Source: Notospermus geniculatus
Taxonomy: Eukaryota > Nemertea > Pilidiophora > Heteronemertea > Lineidae
Direction of reading: 5' to 3'
Length of the DNA: 64,000 nt
Assembly: GCA_002633025.1 (NCBI GenBank)
Contig: NMRB01000028.1
Location: 495,433-559,432, forward strand
Shown here: in pieces, positions 42,744 to 53,391 of the stretch
How positions within the stretch are numbered: position 1 is the first letter of the stretch
How the letters are laid out: every line of letters starts with the position of its first letter
Notes under the pieces: model-generated
Seen by the model: only the letters and a program-made list of their open reading frames with translations
What the model was told of the DNA's origin: nothing
Databases searched by the model: none
Made by a program: the position numbers and the translations under genes

Positions 42744-44287
42744 AATGACGAATCAAAATCTCAAAGGTGAATGCAGAACTTGTGGTGTGGGGTGGTAGAT
42801 TACACATGTAGGCCTATAACCCATTCCCTTCCTAACTGGTTACAGACCGAGGTTGTGTTTGCGATTTCGGCGGAAGTGTGCAGATCTTTCTCGTTTACGT
42901 CAATTTGGGATTTGTCTATAGAGCCTGATGTTTCATGGTGCTGCCCTGGCCTGTTATCACTATCAGTTTTCCTTCATGATGGCAGATTTTCAGGTCCAGC
43001 ATGGGTACATGTTGATTGATGATGTTTACAAATCCTGTAAACGAACTTTGCGGACTAATCGATGGATTCTGATCGCTCTCTAGCTTGGAATGAGGTTTGT
43101 TGTCAACACTATACATGTTATCGGATCACCTTGATGTCCTGCTTCAGTGATCACATGTGACTGCTGGGAGCAATGATCATTAGCAATCAGATATTGGCAG
43201 GCACAGCTGGGGACAATATCATTACAGTCTCACAGGTGTGCTGAAGCAGAAATCATCAATACAAATATTGGCCTAGATTTACTTCACTTCATCAGTCTCA
43301 ATGTACTTTTAAAACAATTGTCCTATTCCACATCAATAAAGTAGCGCCATCCCCACACCCACTCTGTTTGTGACTCTGTTAAATTATGAATTTCACTAAA
43401 TGGACTGGGTTGACGAGACTATTGCGGACTTGATTATAAAAGTGCACTGATTTGCAATTGGATAAAATACCAGGTACATGTAGTGTTGAACCTCTCTTCT
43501 TTGCAGACACCAGCTGTACCATGCAGTGTTCTAGCCAGGCCAGTTTTACAGGGCGGTACCACCCTGTTCAAAATTCAGAGGTCATTTTACCACCCTGTTT
43601 AAAAATGTACCTTGCAATGCATTTTCTATTACACCACCTGTTTGAATTTAATTCCCGCCCTGTTCGAAAATCCAGGGCCTTAAAATCATAGTCATCCCGC
43701 CCTGTTTGGAAAAATTTCTGGCTAGAACACTGCCATGAGTGAGGACATATCATCGTTGTTGACACCGAACTTCAGTTCCGTAGCAAATTGGTCATTTCTG
43801 TGATTTTGACATGTCTCATGATTCTATCAGGGTAGCATTAGCGAGTCCTGGATGTCAATCCAATCTTGAAGTCATACATGTCATATATGTGACCCGGCAA
43901 CAAAATGAGTTGGAAGTCGCACAGAAGAAGACCGAAGATGACACCACACAACAAAATGCAGAAATCGACAAAGTCAAATTTCACAATGGGCAGACAATCC
44001 TGAAATCAGCGAACCGTGGTGTCACCTTGGACATGTTGGGTCTACTTCTGTGCGCATTCCGACTCATTTTGCTGTGCCGGGTCACATATGATTGCTTGGA
44101 AGTTGCTATGATATTGGACAAAATTCTGGTTGCCAGAGGCTGACCTGACCATAAGGTCATGTGTCAAGTGAGGTGTGAAATGTTCAGGTGGTTGCTTGTC
44201 ATGGTTGTTGAATGACTTGGTTCAGTAGGACCCCAGTGGATCTCTTATCGATCGTTAGAGAATGCCAACAAATGAATCCTCCACTCT
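42744..44287. repeat. 1.5 kb duplicated block, copy 1
   Basis: It shares AATGACGAATCAAAATCTC at the start and AATCCTCCACTCT at the end with 44512-46013. The two copies are separated by about 225 bp. Copy 1 carries the MITE at 43886-44086. No exon was recognised in it. Confidence 0.9.
43886..44086. mobile_element. Foldback MITE (TATGTGACCCGG ends), filled site
   Basis: About 201 bp. The left arm TGTGACCCGGCAACAAAATG with AGTTGGAAG..CGCACAGAAG is inverted on the right. It is flanked by TA. The sister block shows the empty site at about 45658-45664 with a single TA. The open frame through it is element sequence. Confidence 0.85.
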
Positions 44288-44511
44288 AGGTTAAAAATGG
44301 CCCCCAGAGTCATTTTTTACACTCCAAAATGCAAAATTAGTCTTCCTTCTGCATGAAAATTGCATTTGAAATGTGACAAATTAAAGAAAAACACTAACTG
44401 TAGTGAAAATAGTGATATTTGAAAAAGGTTAGTCTGCAAACTTGAGGGGGGATATCCCCTCCTTGAAATTTTTGAGGAGGGGATTCATCCCCCCCTCTGG
44501 CGGAAACACTG

Positions 44512-46013
44512 AATGACGAATCAAAATCTCAAAGGTGAATGCAGAACTTGTGGTGTGGGGTGGTAGATTTACATATAGGGCCTATATGTAGGCGTATAAC
44601 CCATCCCCTTCCTAACTGGTTACAGACCAAGGTTGTGTTTGCGATTTCGGCGGAAGTGTGCAGATCTTTCTCGTTTACGTCAATTTGCGATTTGTCTATA
44701 GTCCCTGATGTTTCATGGTGCTGCGGCAGTGCCCTGGCCTTTTATCACTATCAGTTTTCCTTCATGATGGCAGATACTTCACGTTGATTGATGATGTTTA
44801 CAAATCCTGTAAACGAACTTTGTGGACTAATCGATCGATTCTGATCGCTCTTCAGCTTGGGATGAGGTTTATTGTCAACACTATACATGTTATCGGATCA
44901 CCTTGATGTCCTGCTTCAGTGATCTCATGTGACTGCTGGGAGCAATGATCATTAGCAATCAGATATTGGCAGGCACAGCTGGGGACAATATTATTACAGT
45001 CTCACAGGTGTGCTGAAGCAGAAATCATCAATACAAATATTGGCCTATTTACTTCACTTCATCAGTCTCAATGTACTTTTAAAACAATTGTCCTATTCCA
45101 CATCAATAAAGTAGTGCCATCCCCACACCCACTCTGTTTGTGACTCTGTTAAATTATGAATTTCACTAAATGGACTGGGTTGATGACGAGACTATTGCGG
45201 ACTTGATTATAAAAGTGCACTGATTTGCAATTGGATAAAATACCAAGTACATGTAGTGTTGAACCTCTCTTCTTTGCAGACACCAGCTGTACCATGCAGT
45301 GTTCTAGCCAGGCCAGTTTTACAGGGCGGTACCACCCTGTTCAAAATTCAGAGGTCATTTTACCACCCTCCTGTTTAAAAATGTACCTTGCAATGCATTT
45401 TCTATTACACCACCTGTTTGAATTTAATTCCTGCCCTGTTCGAAAATCCAGGGCCTTAAAATCATAGTCATCCCGCCCTGTTTGGAAAAATTTCTGGCTA
45501 GAACACTGCCATGAGTGAGGACATCTCATCGTTGTCGACACCGAACTTCTGTTCCGTAGCAAATTGGTCATTTCTGTGATTTTGACATGTCTCATGATTC
45601 TATCAGGGTAGCATTAGCGAGTCCTGGATGTCAATCCAATCTTGAAGTCATACATGTCATATGATTGCTTGGAAGTTGCTATGATATAGAGGCTGTGCAC
45701 TGATGTCATCAAATTACGTCATCAATGGGTATGACGCCACGTGTTGGATGGAAAATGGACGGAGCACGTGGTCAGATGCACTGCGTCAGCATGTTACAAC
45801 GTTCCATCCAACATGGCGTCACCTCGCTGATGACGTCACGTGCATCCTCTATTGGACAAAATTTTGGTTGCCAGAGGCTGACCTGATCATGTGTCAAGTG
45901 AGGTGTGAAATGTTCAGGTGGTTGTCATGGTTGTTGAATGACTTGGTTCAGTAGGACCCCAGTGGATCTCTTATCGATCGTTAGAGAATGCCAACAAATG
46001 AATCCTCCACTCT
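44512..46013. repeat. 1.5 kb duplicated block, copy 2
   Basis: Counterpart of 42744-44287. It carries a different MITE (45687-45849) and lacks the one in copy 1. Confidence 0.9.
45687..45849. mobile_element. Foldback MITE (TAGAGGMTG ends), filled site
   Basis: About 163 bp with imperfect inverted arms (GAGGCTGTGCACTGATGTC against GACGTCACGTGCATCCTC; TGACGCCACGTGTTGGATG against CATCCAACATGGCGTCA). It is flanked by TA. The empty site is at about 44111-44115 in copy 1. Confidence 0.82.
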
Positions 46014-47215
46014 CATCCGTAATTCATTTTGTCTGTCGAGTCTGTCGCGTTGATTAGATTTCCGTCTTTGCAGTTTACCAGCATCATGCTTTAGTCATGT
46101 TCGTCAGGCATGGTATTGTGTGATTGGTCTGTGAAGTATTGCTGAGTACCCGACAGATTGTTTGCTAGAGGTATACATACATGGTGAATGACAACATCAA
46201 ATTCATACAAACATTCATGACATTATGCAAAGCAAATTTTGGTGCCACAACTCACGACAGTTGTGATTGTTGAGAACCAGGAAGTATTTCTTCTCACCCC
46301 AACATGTTGTATTAGTAGGATCTTATGGACACCTTTTTGGGACTGACAAACGCTGAGCGGTGTCCTGATTACACAGGTCAAAGTGTTGTGAATAGCGAGG
46401 ATCGATATTTGGTGGAACTTTGGTGTCCTTATTCAGGCCCGTAGGAGCCGGGGGGCCTGGGTCCCCCGCCCCCCCCCCCACTTTTTTTGCCAAAAAATAT
46501 CTTGGCCCAAATGTCCATTTTATATGTCCATATTTTTGCTCTCAGATCCCAGGAAAATGCATCTAAAGCACTTAAATTGTCAAATTTTTCAGGGGGAGGA
46601 CCCCCCAGACCCCCCGTTTCGGCTTCCCACTTCCTTTTCCATGCTCAGCGCACCGTCGAACTACGCCCCCTTTCTGTCAATCCTGGATCCGGCCCTACCA
46701 GGGCCCCCCCCCCCTCATCAGAGGGCTGCTACGAGATGTGTCCTCAAACATCAAAGAGAGATTCTTCTGTGGATTTCTACCGTGGAACCACCCTTCATGG
46801 ACACCTCTGCCAAGCCAGGAGGACACCTCTCTATTGAGGACACTGATGGTTTCCCCGGATGCCGTAATGACGTAATACGTCCTACCCAGTAACAGGTTAA
46901 AGAGGTTCCACTCTAAATACTGTGTACATACCGGTATATAACATGTACGTTGTATTGTTTTCATGACACCCTTGACAGCAATACAATCATGAAATACACA
47001 ACCAGATGAGATATGATATTATAAAGAGAGAGACATCAGCTCAGATTCATCCTCTCATCTCAAATGTCAAACGTCAACCATTTTCCATGATGCAGACAGA
47101 ATCCGTAATTTAAAGTCGTCATGGTGAAAATACTCTTATGCTATAAGAATCAGCCTGGGGCGGGGATTACCAAACTTGGAGTATGGTAAAGCAAGGAATC
47201 CACCATTGATTTTCA

Positions 47216-47430
47216 AGCTGATTTTGCGTTGCGACTTGCTTTGCAACTGGGTTGCATTGCACTCGATCGCCGTAGTGGACTCGCTAGACATGATTTCCAC
47301 CAATCATGCCAATGGCGAAGATGTGGTCAATTTCAGTCGGGAATTGGTCGGCGACCGGTATCAGTTCCTTGCGATCGTATTCAATTGCAGGTAGCAGATT
47401 GCAAAGCAAGTTGCAACGCAGAAAATCAGC
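47216..47430. mobile_element. Foldback MITE (CTGATTTTGCGTTGC ends)
   Basis: The left arm GATTTTGCGTTGCGACTTGC is inverted at the right (GCAAGTTGCAACGCAGAAAATC). Inner CGATCGCCG / GCGATCG words also pair. Confidence 0.75.
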
Positions 47431-47698
47431 AGTGGATGCCCAGCTTTAGCCCCATTTGTTGTTTCAGACAATTATCCCTAGTTTACGATTGTCGACCATT
47501 TCAATCAAATTTCTGTCAGTTGTGATGCAGCAGGTGTTAAATGAGTAGTCAGAAGTTAACATCTGCCATTTCAATCAGATGTTTTTTTCATCCCTGTAGT
47601 GCAGTTTAGGCCTACGGATAGCACAATGAAACAACTCAGGCAACCAGTTGACTCTGATCTCAGGTTTTATGCAAAAGGTTCCTGGTCCGTTGCATGAT

Positions 47699-47879
47699 TC
47701 AGGGGCAGATCCACAGTTTCGGCAAAGAGGGGGCACACCCACGCCACTGTGCTAGAAACATTGAAATCTGCGGTGAATTCAATGATTTGCTCCGAATTCA
47801 GAATTTCACGGTCGATTTTACAGATTTGTTGGCCGAAAGGTGTGTGTGTGTGGGGGGGGGGGGGGGCACAATTACACAG
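47699..47879. repeat. Dispersed repeat with GGGGCAGATCCA end
   Basis: The interior CTAGAAACATTGAAATCT..GGTGAATTCAATGATTTGCTCC is found inverted at 56764-56935. It ends in a G run and the N at 47880. Confidence 0.7.
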
Positions 47880-47973
47880 NCTCTAAAAAGACTCTTACTT
47901 GATGAGGTCTCACCTTTTTCTCGCTCCAGATAACATGCTGACATTTTGAAGTTTGCTCTGACTGCCTACATGT

Positions 47974-48124
47974 ATGTGGTCACTAGTTCTGCCACCAGAC
48001 CCTGACGCCAGACAGCCATCCTCCCGGTGCAAGCATGCGATGTGTCAGTATCGGGGCAGCATCTTCATGTATGGAGGTCGTGATGGCAACCGGTCACTCA
48101 AGGATTTGTGGCAGTATAACTTAG
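47974..48124 (+). CDS. Kelch-repeat protein, first recognised exon (kelch 1)
   Basis: The frame from ATG 47974 reads MWSLVLPPDPDARQPSSRCK, then HAMCQYRGSIFMYGGRDGNR and SLKDLWQYNL before GTAAGT. The GG pair, Tyr and Trp positions fit a kelch blade. The ATG may be the true start, or the exon may continue a blade begun in an unseen upstream exon. The gene runs to 57531 with six or more kelch-type segments and a Ser/Asp-rich region. Kelch propellers bind partners such as actin, small GTPases or ubiquitin ligases; I cannot name this one. Confidence 0.8.
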
Positions 48125-48539
48125 GTAAGTTGACTTCAGGAAAGCCCTCTCAGATGTCGGTAAAAAAAACCTTGAAATCTCTGATTCCTCAAAGTTGGAC
48201 ACAATCTTGTATTGCTCTTTCTCCTCAAAATGAAGACAACTTTGAGACAATTCTCCCCTCAGAACCACAAAAGTGTTCCCATGTAATTACCTGATCCAGA
48301 TTGGAGGCCACTTGTATTATGAGACTCCCAGAAGCCATTGAGATGGTTTCATTTCTCCCACTCCCAGCCTGGGAAACCATTTCAAGAATAGTCATGAACC
48401 ATTGCTTCTGGAGACCTGGACCGTTTACAAGTGATTCAGCCTTAGGGAAGCCATGAACTCCCTTTCTTTTTTGTTTGCCACACTTACATTATCTCCCACC
48501 CCGTATGCCTGGTCTTGAAGGAAACCCTTGTGGCCATTG

Positions 48540-48637
48540 CACCCTCGGCTCCCCTTGTCCCTGATTGGTCTGTCTCAGCTTCCTTGACACTTATTGGTCT
48601 GTCTCAAGTCCTGGTGACAGCGGCACCGGTATATAAA
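48540..48637 (+). promoter_or_regulatory. CCAAT pair and TATA box of small gene B
   Basis: ATTGG at 48564 and 48593 (29 nt apart) in repeated GATTGGTCTGTCTCA-like contexts, and TATATAAA at 48630 within CACCGGTATATAAAGCC, 37 nt after the second box and 44 nt before ATG. The same block, inverted, precedes gene C with near identity back to at least GGAAACCCTTGTGGCC. Confidence 0.82.
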
Positions 48638-48673
48638 GCCAACTAGACACCCTAGACATCAAAACCAAACAAG

Positions 48674-49018
48674 ATGGATTCAGCTAGACACAACCTGCAC
48701 ACACAGCTTGACGAGGCCTATGACAAGTTCTACAAGGCCTGTGCCCAGATCAAGTTGATAGACAGACAGCTGAGCCAACTCTACACCAAGCTGGAGCGCA
48801 CCGACAAGACTGGATGTCGCTCCGTCCGCTACCAAGTCAAAATAAGGCTGATCACAGTTGAGGGTGTGAGAGCGATGTACTTCCACTATGCTGAAACCAA
48901 AGTTCACGAGATCAACGCCCTCCGGGTTCAGCTGGAAGAAACAGACAACGAAGCCCCAGATTCCGAAGATGGGATGTCTGAAGAGCAGATGGAGATGATG
49001 TTAGAGGAAGACTACTAG
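48674..49018 (+). CDS. Small intronless gene B: helical protein with histone-type mRNA end
   Basis: A 114-codon frame. The N-terminal half is helical (ARHNLHTQLDEAYDKFYKAC, IKLIDRQLSQLYTKLE), the core CRSVRYQVKIRLITVEGVR is shared with gene A and C, then YFHYAETKVHEINALRVQL and a strongly acidic tail (SEDGMSEEQMEMMLEEDY). There are no membrane segments or signal peptide. It sits in the first intron seen for the kelch gene, on the same strand. Its own TATA/CCAAT promoter and stem-loop mark it as an independent gene. It is close to gene C (112 aa) and further from gene A. The function is unknown; a nuclear or S-phase role is inferred from the control elements only. Confidence 0.87.
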   Translation: MDSARHNLHTQLDEAYDKFYKACAQIKLIDRQLSQLYTKLERTDKTGCRSVRYQVKIRLITVEGVRAMYFHYAETKVHEINALRVQLEETDNEAPDSEDGMSEEQMEMMLEEDY

Positions 49019-49048
49019 GTGTCGCTGTCATCTGATCAAATAACTAAC

Positions 49049-49086
49049 GGCCCTTATCAGGGCCACCAAAATAATTGAAAGAGACC
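49049..49086 (+). terminator. Histone-type 3' stem-loop and U7-like element of gene B
   Basis: GGCCCTTATCAGGGCC (6 bp stem, loop UAUC) is preceded by AACTAAC and followed by ACCAAA; TGAAAGAGACC follows about 11 nt later. The A in loop position 2 departs from the usual UUUC, but the stem and flanks are standard. It begins 30 nt after the stop. Confidence 0.85.
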
Positions 49087-49410
49087 ATCCTGACCCATGC
49101 TTACATGTTGATGCTAAAACCATTTCCTTGAGTCAAAAAAATCTTATATTTTCAGTGAGTGGCAAGTGGACAGAGATTAGGGCCAAGGGGGACAAACCAG
49201 GCTGTCTCGAGGAACATTCCCTCGTCTCCTATAAGGTAACTCCAACCTATTGCGGGATTGGCATTAGAATGTGAATGCTGCCTTTGGAAAACTTCAAAGG
49301 ATGTCATTCCATTCTGTTGGTCTGTCCAGGCTGTTAGACATGACAATGTGTTGCAGCAACCTTTCAGGCCAATCTAACAATTTGTCCGTTTATTGTCACT
49401 CACTTGTACT

Positions 49411-49595
49411 AAAGGCCTGTTTCCACTACAACAGATTCCGCTGCGGTTTGAGGCGCCGGAGCGGTTTTCACAGGCATTGGGATAATTAACAGGCCATGTA
49501 TTTGTTAAACCGTAGAAGGACTATCCAAAACCCTGTGAAAACCGCTCCGGCACCGCAAGCCGCAGCGAAATCCGTTGTAGTCGAAACAGGCCTTT
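49411..49595. mobile_element. Foldback MITE (AAAGGCCTGTTT ends)
   Basis: The left arm AGGCCTGTTTCCACTACAAC, ATTCCGCTGCGG and GCCGGAGCGGTTTTCACAG is inverted on the right (CTGTGAAAACCGCTCCGGC ... GTTGTAGTCGAAACAGGCCT). Inside the kelch intron. Confidence 0.82.
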
Positions 49596-50004
49596 AAATG
49601 CTGCTCAAAAGTTGCTAACCATCCTTCAAGGCCAGGGTTAATACATTTTGCATACATTTCCAGGGGAAACTGTATGCCTTTGGTGGTGAGTTTAGCTTCA
49701 CTTCTGTCGGAGAGATACCACTATGGGTGCTGAATCTAGGTTCGTATGCAGAAGCCTAACCACTTTCTTTGTGTCTTTAATTTTGAGACTAATGCCTTGC
49801 GAGATAAGATTACTTGCTTTGTCATAATGAAGAATCAGAATCAGATGATGACCCTTGCCTTTATCACACGAAGAGCTTTTTCGGTCCACAAGATATAAAA
49901 AAATGTAATTTCAATTTCCTCTTGGCAATGCACGTCCAAGGTTTTTAGCATATGAGAATGACAGCCTTCTGATTAATTTTTTTTGGGCCTCAAGATGAAT
50001 ATAC

Positions 50005-50190
50005 AGTCAAACCTCCGTTAACAGACACCTCTGCCAGGAGGACACCTCTCTAACTTAGAGAGGTGTAAGGACAAGCCAGTTGGTCAAGTCTGTTTTTTAT
50101 CTGACCTCTGTATGAATGAAGGCACTTCTCAATTAAAACTGCACCAGGCAGACACGAAGGTGTCCCATTGGAAAGGTTTCACTGTATTGT
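50005..50190. repeat. Dispersed repeat (CAGTCAAACCTCCGTTAACAG end)
   Basis: It contains ACACCTCTGCCAGGAGGAC and CACTTCTCAATTAA words shared with about 13930, 46795 and 54385. Ends resemble Tc1/mariner-type termini. No coding capacity. Confidence 0.55.
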
Positions 50191-50250
50191 AGAGCTAATA
50201 AAATCATTGGTTAGAAATGAACTCACTGATGTTGCGTTGTTCTATTGCAG

Positions 50251-50409
50251 ACACAAATATATGGGAAAAACCTCCGATTAAACACAAAACGGCGAACCCT
50301 AGTGGTCGACGTGGTCATACCGCCGTGGTATGCAATGATGCGATGCACATATATGGTGGTTATATTGACCTGAAGGGTTCAAATAGCGAGTTGTGGACTT
50401 ATAGGTTTG
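50251..50409 (+). CDS. Kelch-repeat protein exon 2 (kelch 2)
   Basis: Between ATTGCAG and GTGAGT. It reads DTNIWEKPPIKHKTANPSGR, RGHTAVVCNDAMHIYGGY, then SNSELWTYRFG. The RGHTAVV..D..HIYGGY and ELWTY pattern is a classic kelch blade. The split Asp codon joins in frame with exon 1. Confidence 0.92.
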
Positions 50410-50599
50410 GTGAGTTTGTATCGACGGCCTGCTCCCAGTGATCAATAAAAAGTCCAAATGGCTAGAGGTGATAATAAATGATTTTCTATGAGAACTCACT
50501 GCCTTGGTACGTGTGGCAGAGACTTGATGTGTAGAGAGATGTCTGGAGAGAGTTCCTGCAAATCTGATTGGCTGGTTTTGTCCACTCAAATATTATTAA

Positions 50600-50840
50600 A
50601 GGGACTCATGCGAAAGTTACTGCACGCTGGGCACTAAGGTACTACCGTCTAACAACAGGTGGCAGCAGGCGTTTTTCCCCCAAGAAATATTTCCACAGAC
50701 CTTTTCAGTTCCAGAATCAACTACTAGATGGCGCATGCCATGAATGCGAAATGAATCGATCTAAAAATAGATCGTAGTTGCTATTAGGTACCTTGACAGT
50801 GTTATGTTACGCTATACTGGCACTTTTCGCATGAGTCCCT
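50600..50840. mobile_element. Non-autonomous element flanked by TTAA (piggyBac-like)
   Basis: Inverted ends AGGGACTCATGCGAAAGT and its inverse, directly flanked by TTAA on both sides (50596-50599 and 50841-50844). TTAA targets are typical of piggyBac elements. It lies in the kelch intron between exons 2 and 3. Confidence 0.75.
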
Positions 50841-50899
50841 TTAATACATTGACACTTAATTTTGTTTTGACATTTTCTCTTCTTAACTATTATCTTCAG

Positions 50900-51058
50900 G
50901 GGAGAATAGCTGGCACCTGAAATACAACCATCAGATGACTCCAGATGGCCCTGGCGCTCGGCACTGCCACTCGGCGGTCATTTACGATCAGGCAATGTGG
51001 GTATTCGGAGGCATGAATGATCTAAACCCAAGAGGAGACTTCTGGAAGTGGGATTTTC
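50900..51058 (+). CDS. Kelch-repeat protein exon 3 (kelch 3)
   Basis: Between TTCAG and GTAAGC. It reads GENSWHLKYNHQMTPDGPGA then RHCHSAVIYDQAMWVFGGMN and GDFWKWDF. R..HSAVIYD..MWVFGG is a canonical kelch motif. Confidence 0.93.
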
Positions 51059-51319
51059 GTAAGCGACTTTCACTCTCACGTCACAAGTCGTTGGAAAGTC
51101 CAACTTACCTGCTTTGAAAGTGGCCAGCCGTGTATCAGGCAGAACATATTAAACACAAAAAGCTTCAATTCATGGTCCCCTGGTTCCAAATTTCTGCCAA
51201 GCTGACTCTAGTGATGCCAAGTGCACTCAATAGTTTTAGGATGAGAGACAACACACATGGTCTTTCACCTCCACCTTCATAATCTTGAGGACAATGATGT
51301 TCTTTTATTATCGTTTCAG

Positions 51320-51466
51320 ATTTTGAGCGTTGGAGCCGTATCCGAAGCAAACCTAGTCCTCCAGATCTACAGGGTCATTCCTCGTGTAAAGTCTCTGATG
51401 GAGTATTGTTATTTGGTGGCGAGACAAATGGGGTTTTGAGCAATGATCTCTGGAAATTTCAATTCA
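51320..51466 (+). CDS. Kelch-repeat protein exon 4 (kelch 4)
   Basis: Between TTTCAG and GTGAGT. It reads HFERWSRIRSKPSPPDLQGH then SSCKVSDGVLLFGGETNG and LSNDLWKFQF. Phases join to exons 3 and 5. Confidence 0.92.
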
Positions 51467-51767
51467 GTGAGTTCGTATGCCATCATGTCAAGATGTCAAG
51501 ACTCTAAAGCATGCCTAAAACACTTCACATTATCAACTTATATCTCGGCCTTTGTTCCGGGTGGTTTTACATGAAGTATTTCTGCATCAAGTTGGAATTC
51601 CCTTGTACCTGTAGTCATCTTGAAAAGTTTGTTGGTTTGTGATCCAGTTCAGAATTTTGTGACTGTCCTAGCTGGCAGTAGAACTATGAGTCCTATGAGA
51701 TGAATATCTTAATAGGAATTCGGTATTATGCTCTTCAAAATGAAACAATGGATTTGATTTCTTTCAG

Positions 51768-52582
51768 GGACTCAAACGTGGTTCAAGATACATGTCCAAG
51801 GCTCACAGGCCCTGGGTCGGACCCGTCATGTCAGTCTTCTAGTCACGCCTCTCAGCTTAAACTCCGATGATACTCCCGACAGTAGCCCCGCTCCCACTAA
51901 ACAAACACATCTCGCTGCTTCCTCTGCCGATAGTACAGAACGCTCTCACAGCGCCCCCTATTTGAAGAAAGCCAGTCAGTTGACTGAGGTTGAAAATCGG
52001 CCGTATTCAAGTCCTCCAGTATTACCAACCGATTCCCCAACACAAAAGAGATTCAGGAATAAAATTGAACCAAATCAGGCAATGGTAGAGAATGGGGGTG
52101 ATTCAGACTCTTGGAATCGTGTCAGGGGATGGGAATTTAATCGGGACCAATTCATGGCTAAAAATGATAAAAAGGACACCTGTAAAAACCCAATGATCGA
52201 GATGACGGAATTAGTGCCGTTGATTCGACCGAAAATGACCCACAGTTCAACTTTTGATAGCTGTGATAGTATTCGTGGGATTGACAATGCCGCTTACAGG
52301 AAAAGTTCTGATGGTTCCTTGATGTCCGGTTCCTGGGACGACACTTCGCTGAATTCCATGCCAAATAAACATGGAGAGAAAAGCCATTCTTTGGACGCTT
52401 TGAAGGAAATCTCACAGGAAATGTTCTTTTCTGAAATGGTGCTGACCCCTGGTGATAAGAGTGATAAACGTCGTAGTCTGCCTTTGGAAAACGTAGGAAG
52501 AAACTCCGGTGAAATCTGTGATAAATTTGATACGAATATTCATCAGAATACAGGCCAGAATCAAAAGGCCACCTGGTGGCGT
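51768..52582 (+). CDS. Kelch-repeat protein exon 5, first part (kelch end and Ser-rich region)
   Basis: The acceptor TTTCAG is followed by RTQTWFKIHVQGSQALGRTR and HVSLLVTPLSLNSDD, the end of the propeller, then a low-complexity Ser/Asp/Pro-rich segment with potential phosphorylation sites (SDSWN, SLDALKEISQEMF). The frame stops at TAG 52583-52585. A second frame, shifted by one base, is open from 52531 and continues 860 bases to a splice donor. This looks like one exon broken by a frame change within 52531-52582. Confidence 0.85.
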
Positions 52583-53391
52583 TAGATAGAACTGTTGACA
52601 TTTTGGCAAAACTCAACACGAACCAATCAGACAGTGACACAAAGGGTAAAGGTCACCTGACCAATGTCTACCATGGTAATCTAATTGACTTAAACACGGT
52701 AGTTAAGAATCCCGATCCTCATAAAACTTTTGTGGATCTATTAGTTTCTTCCCAAGAGGACTACTCAAGTCACCTGTCTGTAAATAACAGATATTTCGGT
52801 AGCCAACTCGAAGACAATCAATCCTCAACTGGAACGTCTAGTTCAAATACTCCGACACACGACGCCTCTGGAGGCTACAGCAGTTGCACCGAGACATCCG
52901 TGCGCTCCAGTGTCGATAGTCATGGAATGAGTCCAAAGAACGTCAAGGTCATTTCACCGAATGCGGGGCACAAGGGCGCCTTACCTGGTGTGGTTAAATC
53001 CGGCTCTCTTGATTCCATGAAGCAGTTGAAGATTTTTCGTGTGCATGCGACGCATATCGGAAGTTCTGATGACAGTTCCTGTCATGATGACGTCTTCTTA
53101 GAAGATGTTGATTCCGGCAATAGTGATTCTGAAGACGATTGTAGTGAATCGGAAAAAGTCCGACTAATCACAAAGTCGGAAACTAAAACCGTACGACCAG
53201 TGTCTGACCAGAACGGTCATGGCGAAGACCAAGATGTCAAATCGGAGAAAGCACCGTTAATCGTTCAAGGTCAAAGTTCAAGGACAGGACAAAGAGGGTC
53301 AGTCATAGCTAGGGAGATAGTGGGTGATGATGCTTCAAGAAAACGAGAACAGATGCGCAGGCAGAGGACAGCGCCCCCTCTTGGCTATAAG
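52531..53391 (+). CDS. Kelch-repeat protein exon 5, second part (after frame change)
   Basis: From VALDRTVDILAKLNTNQSD it runs through a Ser-rich region (SSTGTSSSNTPTHDASGGY), an acidic patch (DVFLEDVDSGNSDSEDDCSE) and a basic end (RKREQMRRQRTAPPLGYK) before GTAAAC. Composition matches the first part, so both belong to one disordered region. Its last 303 bases are duplicated at 53657-53962. Confidence 0.82.

Larger units (their letters stand above)
46014..47973. other. Intergenic or upstream of kelch gene; repeats only
   Basis: It holds a GGATCC-family repeat (about 46437-46697), a CACCTCTCTATTGAGGAC fragment (about 46795-46910), a foldback (47216-47430), a GGGGCAGATCCA-type repeat with a long G run (47699-47879) and an N at 47880. 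5' exons of the kelch gene could lie here unseen. Confidence 0.5.

Noticed and set aside
43811-44143. 110-codon open frame as a gene
   Set aside because: Most of it lies in a foldback MITE, and the sister block has the empty site without this frame.
48674-49018. Genes A, B and C as core or linker histones
   Set aside because: There is no histone fold pattern, no Lys-rich tail, and a strongly acidic C-terminus. Only the control elements are histone-like.
52583-52585. Programmed frameshift in the kelch gene as a firm call
   Set aside because: I see no classical slippery heptamer, and an indel in a draft assembly is more likely. Kept only as an open finding.
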